64,000 bases of DNA, taken from the NCBI RefSeq assembly GCF_037975245.1, contig NC_092561.1, forward strand, positions 2,268,501 through 2,332,500, read 5' to 3'. Both the position numbers and the translations under genes were made by a program. Positions 12,021-24,634 of this stretch are shown here, one piece after another. How positions within the stretch are numbered: position 1 is the stretch's first letter; each line of letters begins with the position of its first letter. The notes below the pieces were generated by a model, which saw only the letters and a program-made list of their open reading frames with translations, had not been told where the DNA came from and searched no databases. Origin of the DNA: Apostichopus japonicus. Its lineage: Eukaryota > Echinodermata > Holothuroidea > Aspidochirotida > Stichopodidae.

Positions 12021-12055
12021 GCACAATAATACATGTAAACCACTTTTTTTCTTTT

Positions 12056-13887
12056 CTTCTGTCGAACTTTAAAACATCAGCGGTTCCACCATTATATAGA
12101 TAATCTTGGGCTAAATTTATTTTTGAATCATTGAAAATGGAACATACTCTTAAGCATCCCGATGAAAGCTTACATTAAATATTTCTACGTTTGTAAGATC
12201 TTGATGGAGGAAGTTTGTTATATGTCGTTGTAACGTCTGCAGTATAAAGGTTTGCATATCCACAGGAAATAAAAAAAAACAGGAAAAACGGCCAAGATAT
12301 TTGTCTTCTCTTTACATTTCCTGTTTTGGGATCTGATTAGTTTATATTTCTCCTGATTTATTCGAGTACACATTCAAGTATCCTCTGCATGATATCCAGT
12401 GATATCATATTATTTTTGTTTTTCATTTTGTTGTTGTTATAGTTATAGTTGCAAATTTACCTGTCGTCTGTTATGAACTGCATAATGAGAAGCACACAAA
12501 ACGGTCTACGTGATCACACTGTTTTTTAATTGTTGTTTTATATTAATTGCCTATGAAATACACAGATTTCTTTGTAATTTATTTAACGGATATAATACTC
12601 AGTTAGTAAATCAAACCATGCATGGTACTATGGCTTTAAACAACAAGAAAAATATGTTAACAACAATAATAGCTGCAATAGACACATGTATATAGATAAC
12701 CCATTTGAGCTGTAGATCTCTCTCGAAAAATTGGAGTTAGATGGCCTTTGACCGCTAATATAAAATCACTCACCCCCCTTCCCTTTGTGCTTATTCTGGG
12801 CTTTGCATTGCGTAAAATCATTAAAACTGCATATTGCAGATGCCCATACGACACGTGAATAACATTTTGTAAGATTGCTGATTTATATCCGAGCAATATT
12901 CATGTGTAATTTTTCCGCACATTTTCTTGTTAGGCCCTCGCGTACAACGTCAACAGTCGAGTTAACATTAGGTTCAAAGATTACAAGTTCGGTTGACATA
13001 AGTCTACCTCGGAAAAATATATATGTGGCGTATTTTCTGGGAATGTACGGTGGATAATAAAAGCCATACTTCCGTTTTATAAATGTGTTATGTTTAAGAT
13101 TGTTGTCAGTTTTGGGCTTTTTATGTGACTGTTGACATGCTAAATCGCAGGGCCATCAATCCAGTTCAAACAATGATATATATTCCTTCATGCGGTGATG
13201 ATTAGAACTCCTGTTCACAAGATCTTCACTGTGACCAAGTGAAACTAATAAACTGAACTTTTCCAATAAACCCTTTCTGATTTTCATACATTCCTTTCTT
13301 CCGTAAATAGTTAAAAAAACATTGTTTATGGTTCCAACAATATGATGTATGTTTTTTTGGTTTTTTAGTTTACTGGTTCACTGGATGTCTCAGTTAAGTC
13401 ACTTGCATGAAGATATTATCAGTTCACCACAGAAGTTGGATATATAACTTTGTATTAATTAAGCTCCTATGTGGTCCACGAATGGATATGCATAACACTT
13501 TAAAAATATACTTTCAAAAAACAAACATGATTATGTGCTAAATTTACTGACTTTTGGTCTATAGTAATTTAAGGCAACATAACGCAAGAAATCCAAACTA
13601 TTTTTTTTTTGCACAAACTTTCGTTTAAACGTTTAATTTATATACCTCATTTACAATCTGGATAACATGCCTCCATCCAAGTTTTACAAAGGGTGGGGTG
13701 GGGTGTGGTTGGGTGGGAACTGGACCCATAGACCCCCCCCCCCCCGGCCCCGCCCCTCTAAATGGAAGTTGACCTCAACGACCCAAGGGTCACATCCCCT
13801 CGCTGATCAAATCCTGAATCCGCCCATATAGATCATCCCTTAGGAGAGCAATCTCTCAGCCTCCATTCCCATTATGATGAGAGAAGA
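12056..13887. other. Intergenic spacer between copy A and the SLC5 gene
   Basis: AT-rich with no supportable gene. A block at 13660-13830 has G runs, then C runs, and ends in a sequence typical of decayed repeats; I could not define its ends. The two flanking genes converge here, so it should hold both poly(A) regions. Confidence 0.5.
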
Positions 13888-15105
13888 TCAAAGCCTAGTC
13901 CCCGTTTGTTCATCTTCTCCAGATGAACTGACTTTCATCTTAAAGATCCTATTATCAATTTTCGTTTTGTTCTTACGTTCCTTCATCTCCTCTTTGTCCA
14001 ACAACGCAGATTTTGTACTTGATTTCTTCCTGTTTATGAATAAAAGATATATAAATAAATTAATTAATATCCACACACCCACACACACCCGCACACATAT
14101 ACAAACAATATTGTTCAATACACCATTGCATGACTGTTTATGATTTACATATTGAACGCTACTTGCTACCATATATCATTGAACATTGCTGAACATTGTT
14201 AATATGAAAAAGGGTATTTGTTTCGCCGAAGAACAACATATTTTACTGAGGCAAAATATAGGATTTCATAAAAGATAATTACCTTTTTACTAAGGGCAGA
14301 TCCTGGGATGGAGAAGGGGTTGGGGTTGGAGGGGTAATGATATTTTCAAACTCACACAAATATTAATAGTATTTATTAAGACAATCTTGCCTGTAGACCC
14401 AATTATTGATCCTATTTATAGCATAGTGGAGGAGGTGATGGAGAGGGGAGGGGGTCAGGAACATACATGGGATGGAGATAAGATCGGATTCAGTCTTGTA
14501 TTGTTCATCGTGTGCGACATGGGTATATGATTAGATCTAAAAGTCACAGCATGGAAGGGGAGTGCAGGTGTAGGAGAAGAAAGAGAGGGAGGGTGTTACC
14601 AGAGAAGGGTACAAAGCAGAATGAGAAGAGAGTAGAATAATAAGACCTGCTTACCTTATAAATGTTGATAATAGACTTGGGTCTATTTCTTTGATATTTT
14701 GATCGGGATCTAACCGTCGGAAGAATTCACTCATAATCAAGGATAGTATAACTGTTGTTGATAGGGTTAGAAATGAATACCACTGGAACGAAAGCTGACA
14801 GAGATTTTAAAATAAAGACTGGTTAATGTTCACAATATTACAGACATAGCACAATTTTGTTTGTATAAAAACTACAAGCTGATGTGAACTTTCTGCAAGT
14901 TTTCATTATAGCTAAAAAGTTAAATTATAGATAGGCTAAAATCTAAATGCTTAGAAATGATAGTTGCCACGGGTTTTGGTTACCACTGAAATAATTTTTT
15001 ATAAAACTATTTTCCACTATCCCCTTATTGACACCGGGACAAGTGCTGTTACCATAACGCCCTTTCGGCAAGCTTATATGCAAACCCATATACACCGTTT
15101 ATATA

Positions 15106-15142
<37 letters not shown>

Positions 15143-15405
15143 GTGTATTTAAATATTAGCAAAAAACATGTATACATACCTTGTAAAGTCCAAACATATC
15201 AGAGCGTCCGGCTTGTACATATGATCCAATAATGCACCATATACCCATTAAGAATCCAGTAACAGACCCTATCAGTACCCCACTAGAAAAGAGAAGAAGA
15301 AATAGAAAGAAATGTTAATGTTGTTCTTGCTAAATCTCTCTCTCTCTGACTATGAGATTCAACTTCGATGTCATTTATAACAACAGCATCTAAGAATAGT
15401 TTTGT

Positions 15406-15464
<59 letters not shown>

Positions 15465-17740
15465 TTAAAAAAAATAATAATAGAATATGTAAACATATAT
15501 TTCGAATACCTGTATATATACAACAGTAACACCTGTGTTTAGTTATCAGCTTCTGCAGTTTACCTTTGATTCACGAAAATAAAGACGAGTATGCTGTTTT
15601 CATCTGTATCAATTACCGTGCAAATATATGACGTCATACAGCTGGCAAGCGTATGTGACGTCATACAAAAACAACAACAACAACAACAAAATAATCGTTT
15701 TTAAAAGTCCTTTTCAATCCTCGTAATTTTCAAGTTGAAAAGATGACTGAACCAAGTACCTTAGAGCCTACATACGTAATCAATGTAAATTGACCATGCA
15801 ACAAACTTGCCCCATTTTCCACAAGTAGTTCCTCAAACTTCTCTGTACAAATATTTTTGTGCAAGATTTTGAAGAAAAAAAAAACTGGTAATTGATAAGG
15901 AACTTGTTTACAATAATTTTGACTCACTATGTGTTAGCTCTTGGCCAAAGCATGCCCAAAGTGAATGACCCGAGTAAGGGTCCTCCCACTGCTCCGAATA
16001 TGGTATTAAACAAGGCAACGAGTGTGTTAAGATTCACACATACGTAGGCTAAGGCTATACAAACTGCTCCGTAGACGGATACTGTAAGAGAATAATATGT
16101 TGTGTTAGTAATAGTTATTAATTTTGAACAATAAATCGCCAATAACAGGCTACATCATGATAGCTTAAGAGTCACAGCTTTACAGGCTTGCGTTTAGTAT
16201 ATAGAAAGAATTAAAAGAGTAGAAAACCGGTGATCAGCCAACTATAATCTTTTGAGCTAAAATCATGTGTAAAAAAGTACATGTTCCCTTTCTAAGGGGC
16301 TCATTATACACTTTTGACGATTATCACAGAATCACAGTCGCGATGCAAGGGGACTTTTGGGGTTTAGAGCGGGTCAGTTAAGAAGTTGCGTTTTCGTGTT
16401 CATTTTCTCTCCTGGGTAACCGTAACTATTCTTAAAAAGTAGCATCATCTTTACCTCATAGAGGGCTTTTGTAATAAACAACTCTCTAAAATATCTGAGT
16501 CTATTGCTTTCAGTATCTGCAAATGAATTCTTCATATGGTCTTTCTTGTCTGAGTAAAATATACTGACCTATTACTTTGGTTAGAGTTGTATCTTAAAAG
16601 TAGCATCATCTTTACCTCATAGAGGGCTTTTGTAATAAACAACTCTCTAAAATATCTGAGTCTATTGCTTTCAGTATCTGCAAATGAATTCTTCATATGG
16701 TCTTCCTTGTCTGAGTAAAATATACTGACCTATTACTTTGGTTAGAGTTGTATCTTAAAAGTAGCATCATCTTTACCTCATAGAGGGCTTTTGTAATGAA
16801 CAACTCTCTGATATATCGGATTCTATTGCTTTCAGTATCTGCAAATAAAATTCTTTATGGACTTTCTTGTCTGAGTGTAAGATATACTGACCTAATACTT
16901 TGGTTAGAGTTGTATCTTGTCTCTCTGTTGATGTTTTCCGTTTGTCTATTGTCACTCGAATTGGTCTAATGACATCAATCAGCGTAACAGCTGACATTGC
17001 ATTTAAATTGGAAGAAATGGTACTGCAAAGAAACAAGATGTAAATATATATATATATTTCTGTATGTATCCTATACATATATATTTAGTCTATATATAGC
17101 ATCTATATATAATATAGGAACTGTATATAGGCTATATTGGCTATATATAAAGACTATATATATAGGCTATATATCAGGGTTGTCCAACCTTTTGCAGAGG
17201 AGGGACGCATGGAATGATTATGATGAAGGAGGGGGCCGCATGAACCCTATGCTCGATTTTTGCCCGAAGCCCAAGGCAACAAGATATGAGCACTGCGCGC
17301 AGAGCGCACTGATTTATTTTCCTTCCTGATTAAACATGAATAAAGTCCAGCCGCCCCCCCCCCCCCCTCCGCTGAGAGAATGTTACACAAACTGACCTAC
17401 ATGCAGTGTTTTGGACCCAGAAGGTTCGAATGATTGATTATATAGCTTAAAATTGTTATCAATAAATCTACTCACTAACATTTCGCACCGTAGAGCATCT
17501 CTGGCGGGCCGGACGCAACCATGCGGCGGGCCGGACTGTGGCCCGCGGGCCGTAGGTTGGACAACCCTGCTATATATAAATAGGCTATATATATATATAG
17601 GCTATATATAAAGCAATCAGCGTCCATGGCCTAGTTGGTTAGGGTGTCCGCGTACAAAGCGGGAGGCCCGGGTTCGAATCCCGGTGGAAGCTGGAAGTTT
17701 TTTCACTGTTCTGGATTTTCCTTCTCATTACGTTTTCATT

Positions 17741-17771
<31 letters not shown>

Positions 17772-20700
17772 TAATTTAAGTCAAGAATCCTTTTCCCATT
17801 GTGTTATATATGCATGAAGTTTTAACATATTCATCAGGTTACTCACCTGAGAGATCCCGCAACGAGGCAGGATATATATAACCCCTGGTAACCGGGAATT
17901 CCCCCAAATTGCTCACTCACAAAGAAGACAGTAATCTAGGGCATAGAAAATATGTTGTCTTAAATTTGTTTTCTTAATTGCGAAAGATTTCATGTCCGAA
18001 AGAAACTTACAAAGCCACTAACCACAATGGAAGACATAGAAGTAAATCAAATAAAGATTAAGTTAAAAGGGAAACATCGTTTGCAGTCCCCCTCCCCCAC
18101 TTCTACATTGTCACCCCTCCCGTCCCCTCCCTCCCCAAACAAGATCGAAAAAAAAGTGTACATTGTCAAATGCCAAATAAAAACGTTGTTGTATGCAATC
18201 AACGCATTTAAGAGAAGAAACAGTAACATCAAGTGTTTTTCTTCTTCAAACTTGTCAAATGAATTTTCTGCATTTGAGAGCCTTATCTTTCTTGCTATAC
18301 CTGGTCTGGAGTGGTGGTGTTTGGTGGGCCTCGAATAGTACCGTCGATTGGGCTTGGGCCTGGGAGGTTTAAAGGAAACGTAATAACAAAAGAAATGAAT
18401 GGGAAAGGCGAAGAAACGAATAGTTTTCTTGAAAACAAAAAGTATAAATCTGAATGCTGACATAGGACGATTATAACTTGTATTATAAAATTATCAATTT
18501 TATTTAACATGTTATTTGTGGCCTGAAACCTTACGATAAGTTTAGTTTAACTTAAGCAATGGAATCCAGTTATGACTGACAATGTTTGCTTTATTAGTAT
18601 TGCACAAACGTGACGTCAAAGCTAATTATACACATTATATATAGCTGTAAGTTCAAATGCGCGTAAATTATTGATCGCATGGATAAAATATTTTGTACCT
18701 TACTAATTTCAACTTGTGAGATTCTCATGTAGAGATGGCTTTTATCTGGAATGGAGACATTGTTGTGTGGAATTCCATTTACTGCATCACATGTTGGGGT
18801 GAGTCACTCGTAGATTGTTCATATTATAGAAAAAAAAAGATGTTACTCACCATAGTAATAGGCATACATAACAAGTCCCTGTAGGCAACATATAACGAGT
18901 ACCCCAACCAGCATCGGGATGTTCATAGCTAAAGACCTGTTAATAGAGAAATTAGAATGTTTTTGTTTTAAATATTTTTTACTGTGGTAGATGACTTGTT
19001 TCAATTCATAAACTAACTTAGGTCTTTACACAACAATATCATTTTATTGATATGTCAATTAAGTACCACTATACTGCAGAAACAGAAAATAAACAAACTG
19101 CGCATGCGTATTTTGGGTACATATATATATATACGCGCTAGAACCTTGACCGAAAACTGTGAGTCACAATACACTAATGAAGTCAGTACCGTGGCCCCGT
19201 AACATCCTAAATGAGTGTATGATTGCCAAGTATGATGGAAACCGTTCCCTTCTTCAGGGAGACTCAAGATCATTTGACATTATATCTTATGCATAACTGA
19301 TGAGTCATAAGATATTTGATAAGATAATTGTCCAACTCTCTGACGACATAATTACGTGCCACACTTTCGATTGAAAAGATGTACTTTTTCGTTTCCGTTT
19401 ATGCAAATGAGAGGGTCATTACGAGATGACCTTCCACCTTTTAATACTAACAATTGTGCGTCTTTAAGACTTCTTGCAGATAGAACCCGTTGTACTGATG
19501 TTTGCGATACTCCCCAGACTGCAAGATTCGTCAAATAATTCCCAATCATTAGATTGGTAAAAGTAAACCGCTCTGTCAGGTCCAATGGAAATCTTTCAAT
19601 TGGAAAAGAGTGAAAAAAAAGAGTGAGAACACACTAAATATGACATCCATGTAAAAATAAAATTGTAGAAAATTGATCGACATTAAATTAACGCACATCA
19701 CTTATAACAAACTATATGTTTGGTATTAAACTCAGATGTGCAGTGTTGGTATAGGCCATCGGTATTGTTATTAGCTAATCATCATTGTCTGCTAGGAATG
19801 CCAGCAAATATGCTAAGATGTGACAAGTAATGGTCACAAACGTGCACAATTTCGCGCAGGTATTTTACAACAATACTCTCATACCGCTTTGGCTTCTCTC
19901 TCTGAGGCGTTTCATTGTGTATAGCGACCCCCCCCCCCCCACACACACACACACACCGTATCTCGATTTCCGAGAATAATATGAAAGCTTGTATCCTCTA
20001 GACAAGTATTTTTGAAAGTTTCATGAAGTTTTACCAAATGTTGGACCACTAAAAGTTAAAGAAGTGGCTTATAATCTTTAACCATAGAAGCTTCCTAACT
20101 ATTTCAGCGTTCGTCACGTGACATGCTTTTACTCGACCAGCCTGTATTTCGGCCTCCCTTAGTGTGTAAAACATGCATTTGAAATGACTGCGGCTGAGTG
20201 AAGTTGTTTATTCCTTTGTTTATATACGGTCCTCTTAATAATATGAAAAGAGTTCGTAAAAAAGTTGGGAATCTTAAGTATAGAGCTGGTCAGTAGACAC
20301 TCGAATGTTTGAAGAGTTGTTAGATTTCTAACAGTGAACGCAGTATAAAAAGCAAGCAGATACCCATAGGCGAGTGCCTATAGTATAACATTGATTGCGT
20401 AGTAATGTAGTATTATGTGTTATGTAGTTTAAGCCAACCATATCTTAGCCAACATAGGCATGTACTTGATAGACTATCACGGCTGACTGATAGTAGATAT
20501 TCCATATGTTATGCGCATGGATATGCTATACGAACTCCTGGATCAAAGTGCGCCTTACCTCTCAGGGAGGAAGTTAAGGGGAGGGAAGGGGGTGGGGGGG
20601 GGGTATATTGTAAGCTTGTCTTCGTGACAAACAGAAACGGTATTATTCACCCAGTTCAGTGAAAACAATCATGATGTTGCTAACATTTATCAAGACAGGA

Positions 20701-23700
20701 CTTCTACGTTAAGCGTTTAATTTCTTGATTTTGTCATGATTCTGTAACTATAGAGACTAAGCTTCAAACAAGAATTATGTTATGCCTCATTTAAAGGTAA
20801 AAGATGACCCATGCAAGATAATGTCACACCTACATGCATGCACAGTGAAGGTATGTTAAATTATTTCCAATATATTTCCAATATAATGTCTCATGCATTT
20901 GTAACTGATAAATATTGCGCTGAATATGGATGTAATCCATGCAAATGATACTGTGTACCTCCTAAAGGATATTAATTGAGTGAACCAATTAATTCATGCT
21001 TCAGTAAGCCGGCTGTATATTGTCTTGAACATATTGCTAACGTACTAAGAATACAAATATTATTGATTTTGTTAGGTATTTTTTCTTCGTTTGGTAAATA
21101 AAAAGGCTATACCCCTGGTCCGTTCGCTTCTTATAATTTTTGTTCTCGTCGCCTCTCGTCGTCGTCGACTTCGTGAATAAAACAACCCGTGACACAAGCT
21201 TAACAAATGGGAGCAGATCAGGAACTCGCTAAACACAATTGAAGGAAAAGCTTCTCTAAAACTTACTGAAACATGTCTGTTCGATTCGCCATTTTGTTGA
21301 TTTCCCAGACGTACGTGAAACCTCCGGCAGCGTTGGTACCCGTGATGATCAGAACAACAATAGTAGAGAACATAACAATAGACATGAATGCGTCCGTCCA
21401 AATCACGGCCCTTAGTCCTCCCTGTGAGTGAATTGGGTATGTACCACTGGTCATTGAAAAGAACACCATTTCAGCGCATGCTGCATTTTAATACCATTTT
21501 TCCTTTTTTTTTACTTTTCTCCATAAATGTACGTTTAAAATGGATAATCCAGTTGTAGGAGTTACATTGTTATTAAAATTGCTAAGAAGTTCTTTTTAAT
21601 CCCTCTTTGAAAACCCTCTCGCACCCTAACAGTATTTGAGGGTGGGATAGGGGGTGGGGTGGGTGGGTGGGGGAGAGATACATGCATAAAGTTTTCTGAT
21701 TTGTTACCAATACATCCGACGGCAACCGAGTAAGTTATGTCACTATGACAATTCACCTGAAAATATCTTATGTTTTTCTTGGAAAGAGAAGTTCGAAATT
21801 TTAAATGTCTGCAGCCAGACACTATACTGAATTTCGAAAACTAAACAAAAGATTCCAAAAGCATCACTCTTTCAAGAAGAATTGCCAGCAATAATATAAT
21901 ATAGGAGAGCAAATTCCTTGGTATAAGCAATCTACCTGCATTGTGCTTGTTTTCTTTCTAAATTTACATAAGAGCGTTCACCTTACGTGAACAGAATTGG
22001 TTGAGAATTGGGACTGATGGAGGACCGGGGAACTGAACTAATTGTAACCCACAACTTTACATAGCAATAAAAGTAAACGGACCTGTAATACTCCCTTGAT
22101 ATACTTTTCATGTTATGGTGGTTTATTGGCGTACGGACATTTAAAGTGAATGTAATTTAAAGTTCATGAAAAGTAAAACCAAAAATTCATTCGAGTGCAA
22201 AGTTACGTTCATGGTTAGTGATACCAAACATAAGAGACCGTTAGCGCTTTACAAAACTCGGCGGTACCAGTCATTCAAGTGCCATCCCACCTTATGAATA
22301 TTCAGAGATATTAACATAATTTTTGAATGCTGTTTATAACTAAACAACCTGTTTTCTCCATATATGATTTGAATACAAAACGTTTTGGACGAATAAACAA
22401 AGCGTATAATTCCCCATGAATTCCGTTCCCTTCTTATTGATTTGTATACTCATAAATGTCACCCTTTGAGCATGCGCAATACATTTTTGTTTGAAAACGC
22501 AATTCACAGCAACTTACAATTGTGGTGTAGAAGGTGCAGACAATTCCAGTGAGAAGGATTAGAATCCAGAGATTGAATCCCGTCACTACATTAAAAGAAT
22601 ATGAAATATTACACTGCGGAGAAATGAAAACTAATCAAATTTCAAACATTAAGACATCTTCTTCATTATTAATTATCAAGATGTGTTTTGCATCAAACTT
22701 CCGAGACGTTTGGTTTTGTTTCATTTCAATTGGGGCACATGCGTATGTCAAGTCGGGTAAGACCTATGCAATATATGAGGGCGCCCTATTGCGAAAGTGT
22801 TACTATATATAAGGTTATTTACTAGTGCTGCCACTAAACATCTCATCTATATATACTGGGGCTCGAAAAAGAAATAAAGTATAATAAACTAGATTATAGG
22901 ATGACAGGATTGAAAATAATGAATGTAAATTTAACTTGAACTTGGTCAAGATAAGACACGCCTCTAACGTCTTTCCAATGTAATTGTTACGTAAAATATA
23001 TACTTGTATACATTTTTGTATTTACATAGGCCTACATACCTGCTTCTATAGCCAGGGCCGGTGTGAACATAACGATAGCGGTATAAAATGTCGTTTGGCA
23101 CAGGAACATAAACGCTCCAAAGCAACGCATTGGGTAACCATAACGACGATCCAAGTACTATTAAGAAAAATACAATGGCAAGTATATAATTGAAGACCTT
23201 TTACAACTTCTTGAATGTGCGATGGCCTAGTAAATCATGTTTTCGACAAAACAAAGTAAAGTAACACAGAATCATTCTTTATTTTATAAATGTGCGTGCA
23301 TGGTATCTAATGGTAAAGTTCTATATTATTGAGCTTACCAATTTTTCCGTTTCCTCGACAACCATATATATGATTACGGTCAGTTTCTTTTACTCGTATT
23401 CCCAATTGGTATATACCAGTCCGATGAGAAAATAACCATCAAGTTATTAAATGTTATTAAATATATATTTGATATAATGTATTCAAAAGGTCTTCATTTT
23501 GTTCAACTCCCGGCACGGTGGCCCGTTGCTATGTAATAAAATGTAAGAATATTGGAAAGGTGTGTTTAGTTCAATGTTTAGATATATATAGCATTGCATA
23601 CTGACGCTACAGTATTTTTATTAATATGCTGCAAATATTCTTAGCAGTAAATTGTTGCTTAGCTTTATTTTCACTTTTGGTTCTGTTCTATTCTGTTCTT

Positions 23701-24634
23701 TTTTTTTTGCGAATGACATCTTGATTTTTGTACTTGTTTAAGCGCTTTGAGGCCTTTGCATAAAGCGCTCTATAAATATTTGCTTATTATTATTATTATT
23801 TATTCCTTAAAAAATTGCAAACCTGGTATGACGTCATAATATCCAATCCATAGAATACTGGTGCAAACAGAAAAATGACCGTTGGTAGCATGATAAAGTC
23901 TTGTAAAACGCTAGGGATGTATTCAGCACCATAGGTGTAGATTTCGGCAGGCACACCAAGCAGGGTGATGGGTGATATAAACGAGGCTAAAATCGTCAAC
24001 GCTACAGGTAAACTGAACACCTTACGATCGGCAAGGATGAATCTATAACAGTGCAAAAGAAGTTAATCATCGTAAAGTTTGTACATTATTGTAGAGTGCT
24101 TAGGGTCGCCCGTTCATCCATAAAACCCCGCCCGCCCGCCCGACCTCCCCTCATCCACCCTGCCACGCCCCCTTCCCCCACACTGCCCCCCCCCCACACA
24201 CAAAAGTTCATGAGTTGTTTGGACAATTTTATACATAGAAGGAAGTTGGTGAACGATGAATACAGGTGACCGTCTTATCGAATCAGATTAAGTCTCTCTT
24301 TCCCCCTCCCTCTCCACCCACCCACCTCCCTCTCCACCCACCCCCATCTCCACCTCTCTCTCTCTCTCTCTATTCCCGAACCTATAAAAATCATTACACA
24401 GAAGGTAAGGTCCTATGAGTACCCCCAGTCGGTGCGTTACTGGAAACAATTAATCTTAGATGGGCATCATTTACTCTTAAAGAAAATATTATCAAAATGT
24501 TCTTACTTTTTTGTGGTATTCTGACCACCTTTATAGAGTCCATGGTACAGCCCAGTGACTACCGTAATAATAAGCAGTACAGCAAAGACAATGTAGTCTA
24601 AGACTCCGAGAGAATTAGCGGTACGGCTTGCCAT
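13888..24634 (-). CDS. SLC5 family sodium-coupled solute transporter (SMCT-like), complete, 579 aa
   Basis: Plasma-membrane Na+ symporter of the SGLT/SMCT fold. Fourteen exons, all splice-consistent, in transcript order: 24634-24507, 24042-23823, 23157-23040, 22585-22518, 21421-21267, 19592-19438, 18928-18851, 18359-18301, 17935-17847, 17022-16892, 16081-15928, 15282-15180, 14794-14655, 14029-13888. Family landmarks: KGGQNTT near residue 36, SFISPITLLGVPAEIYTYG (63-81), GGLRAVIWTDAF (179-190), VWGVSQTSVQRVLSARSLKDA, GSLSTISSNLNAMSAVTL (354 on; the Ser/Thr-rich helix forming the second Na+ site in this fold), and GAVGGPLLGSFTLGMLWPRAN. Exon 7 needs the inner AG at 18929-18930, because the outer AG puts a stop in frame. 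The C-terminus is basic, then QTGTRL, a class I PDZ-binding end. The closest human relatives I can suggest are SLC5A8/A12; substrate cannot be fixed from sequence. Confidence 0.94.
15100..15142. repeat. (TA)n microsatellite in an SLC5 intron
   Basis: Alternating TA tract interrupted by a CA step, just downstream of exon 12 of the SLC5 gene in transcript direction. Confidence 0.85.
15408..15484. repeat. (AAT)n microsatellite in an SLC5 intron
   Basis: About twenty AAT units followed by A-rich degenerate sequence, in the intron between exons 11 and 12 of the SLC5 gene. Confidence 0.9.
16431..16920 (-). repeat. Three tandem ~161-bp copies carrying a duplicated exon end and splice donor
   Basis: Units begin at 16431, 16593 and 16754 (periods 162 and 161). 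Each contains, on the minus strand, ACAACTCTAACCAAAGTA followed by an ATAG or TTAG GTCAG donor. The unit nearest the gene supplies the true 3' end of SLC5 exon 10 (donor at 16891/16892). The other two form look-alike donors at 16729/16730 and 16568/16569 inside the intron. Confidence 0.92.
17175..17569. mobile_element. hAT-type MITE, second family
   Basis: 395-bp element with inverted ends CAGGGTTGTCCAACC and GGTTGGACAACCCTG and exact 8-bp flanking duplications CTATATAT. The interior is GC-rich with a C run at about 17350 and CGGGCCGGA blocks near both ends, and has no transposase. It lies in an intron of the SLC5 gene. The CAGGGNTGTCCAA-like termini resemble vertebrate Charlie-type hAT ends. 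Confidence 0.92.
17620..17765 (+). mobile_element. tRNA-derived SINE-like element (tRNA-Cys(ACA)-like head)
   Basis: 17620-17691 folds as a tRNA: acceptor GCGTCCA against TGGAAGC (one mismatch), A box GGCCTAGTTGG, anticodon stem TCCGC/GCGGG with loop GTACAAA (anticodon ACA), and a T arm with B box GGTTCGAATCC. Animals read Cys codons with a GCA anticodon, so a working tRNA is unlikely. About 50 bases of unrelated body and a (TA)n tract follow, as in a SINE. It lies in an SLC5 intron, on the opposite strand. Confidence 0.6.
23660..23812 (+). mobile_element. SINE/LINE 3' tail
   Basis: Contains TTTAAGCGCTTTGAGG, then TAAAGCGCTCTATAAAT, then (ATT)n. This is the widespread 3' tail shared by LINEs and the SINEs they mobilise. 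The 5' boundary is not clear; it may begin near 23515 at CGGCACGGTGGC. It lies in SLC5 intron 2. Confidence 0.6.

Larger units (their letters stand above)
3060..12055 (+). repeat. Left arm of a large inverted duplication
   Basis: The stretch from about 40 bases before the start codon to about 35 bases after the stop matches the reverse complement of 26760-37215, including introns. Examples are the intron just after exon 5, the TGAA-rich block of intron 8 and the G-rich block of intron 9. Outside these limits the similarity fades quickly. The arms differ in length mostly through microsatellites, minisatellite copy number and insertions in intron 1. Confidence 0.88.

Noticed and set aside
13660-13830. 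G-run/C-run block as a transposon
   Set aside because: No terminal repeats or target duplication could be located by eye.
17620-17691. Functional tRNA-Cys gene
   Set aside because: Anticodon ACA is not used for Cys in animals, one acceptor mismatch, and a SINE-like body follows.
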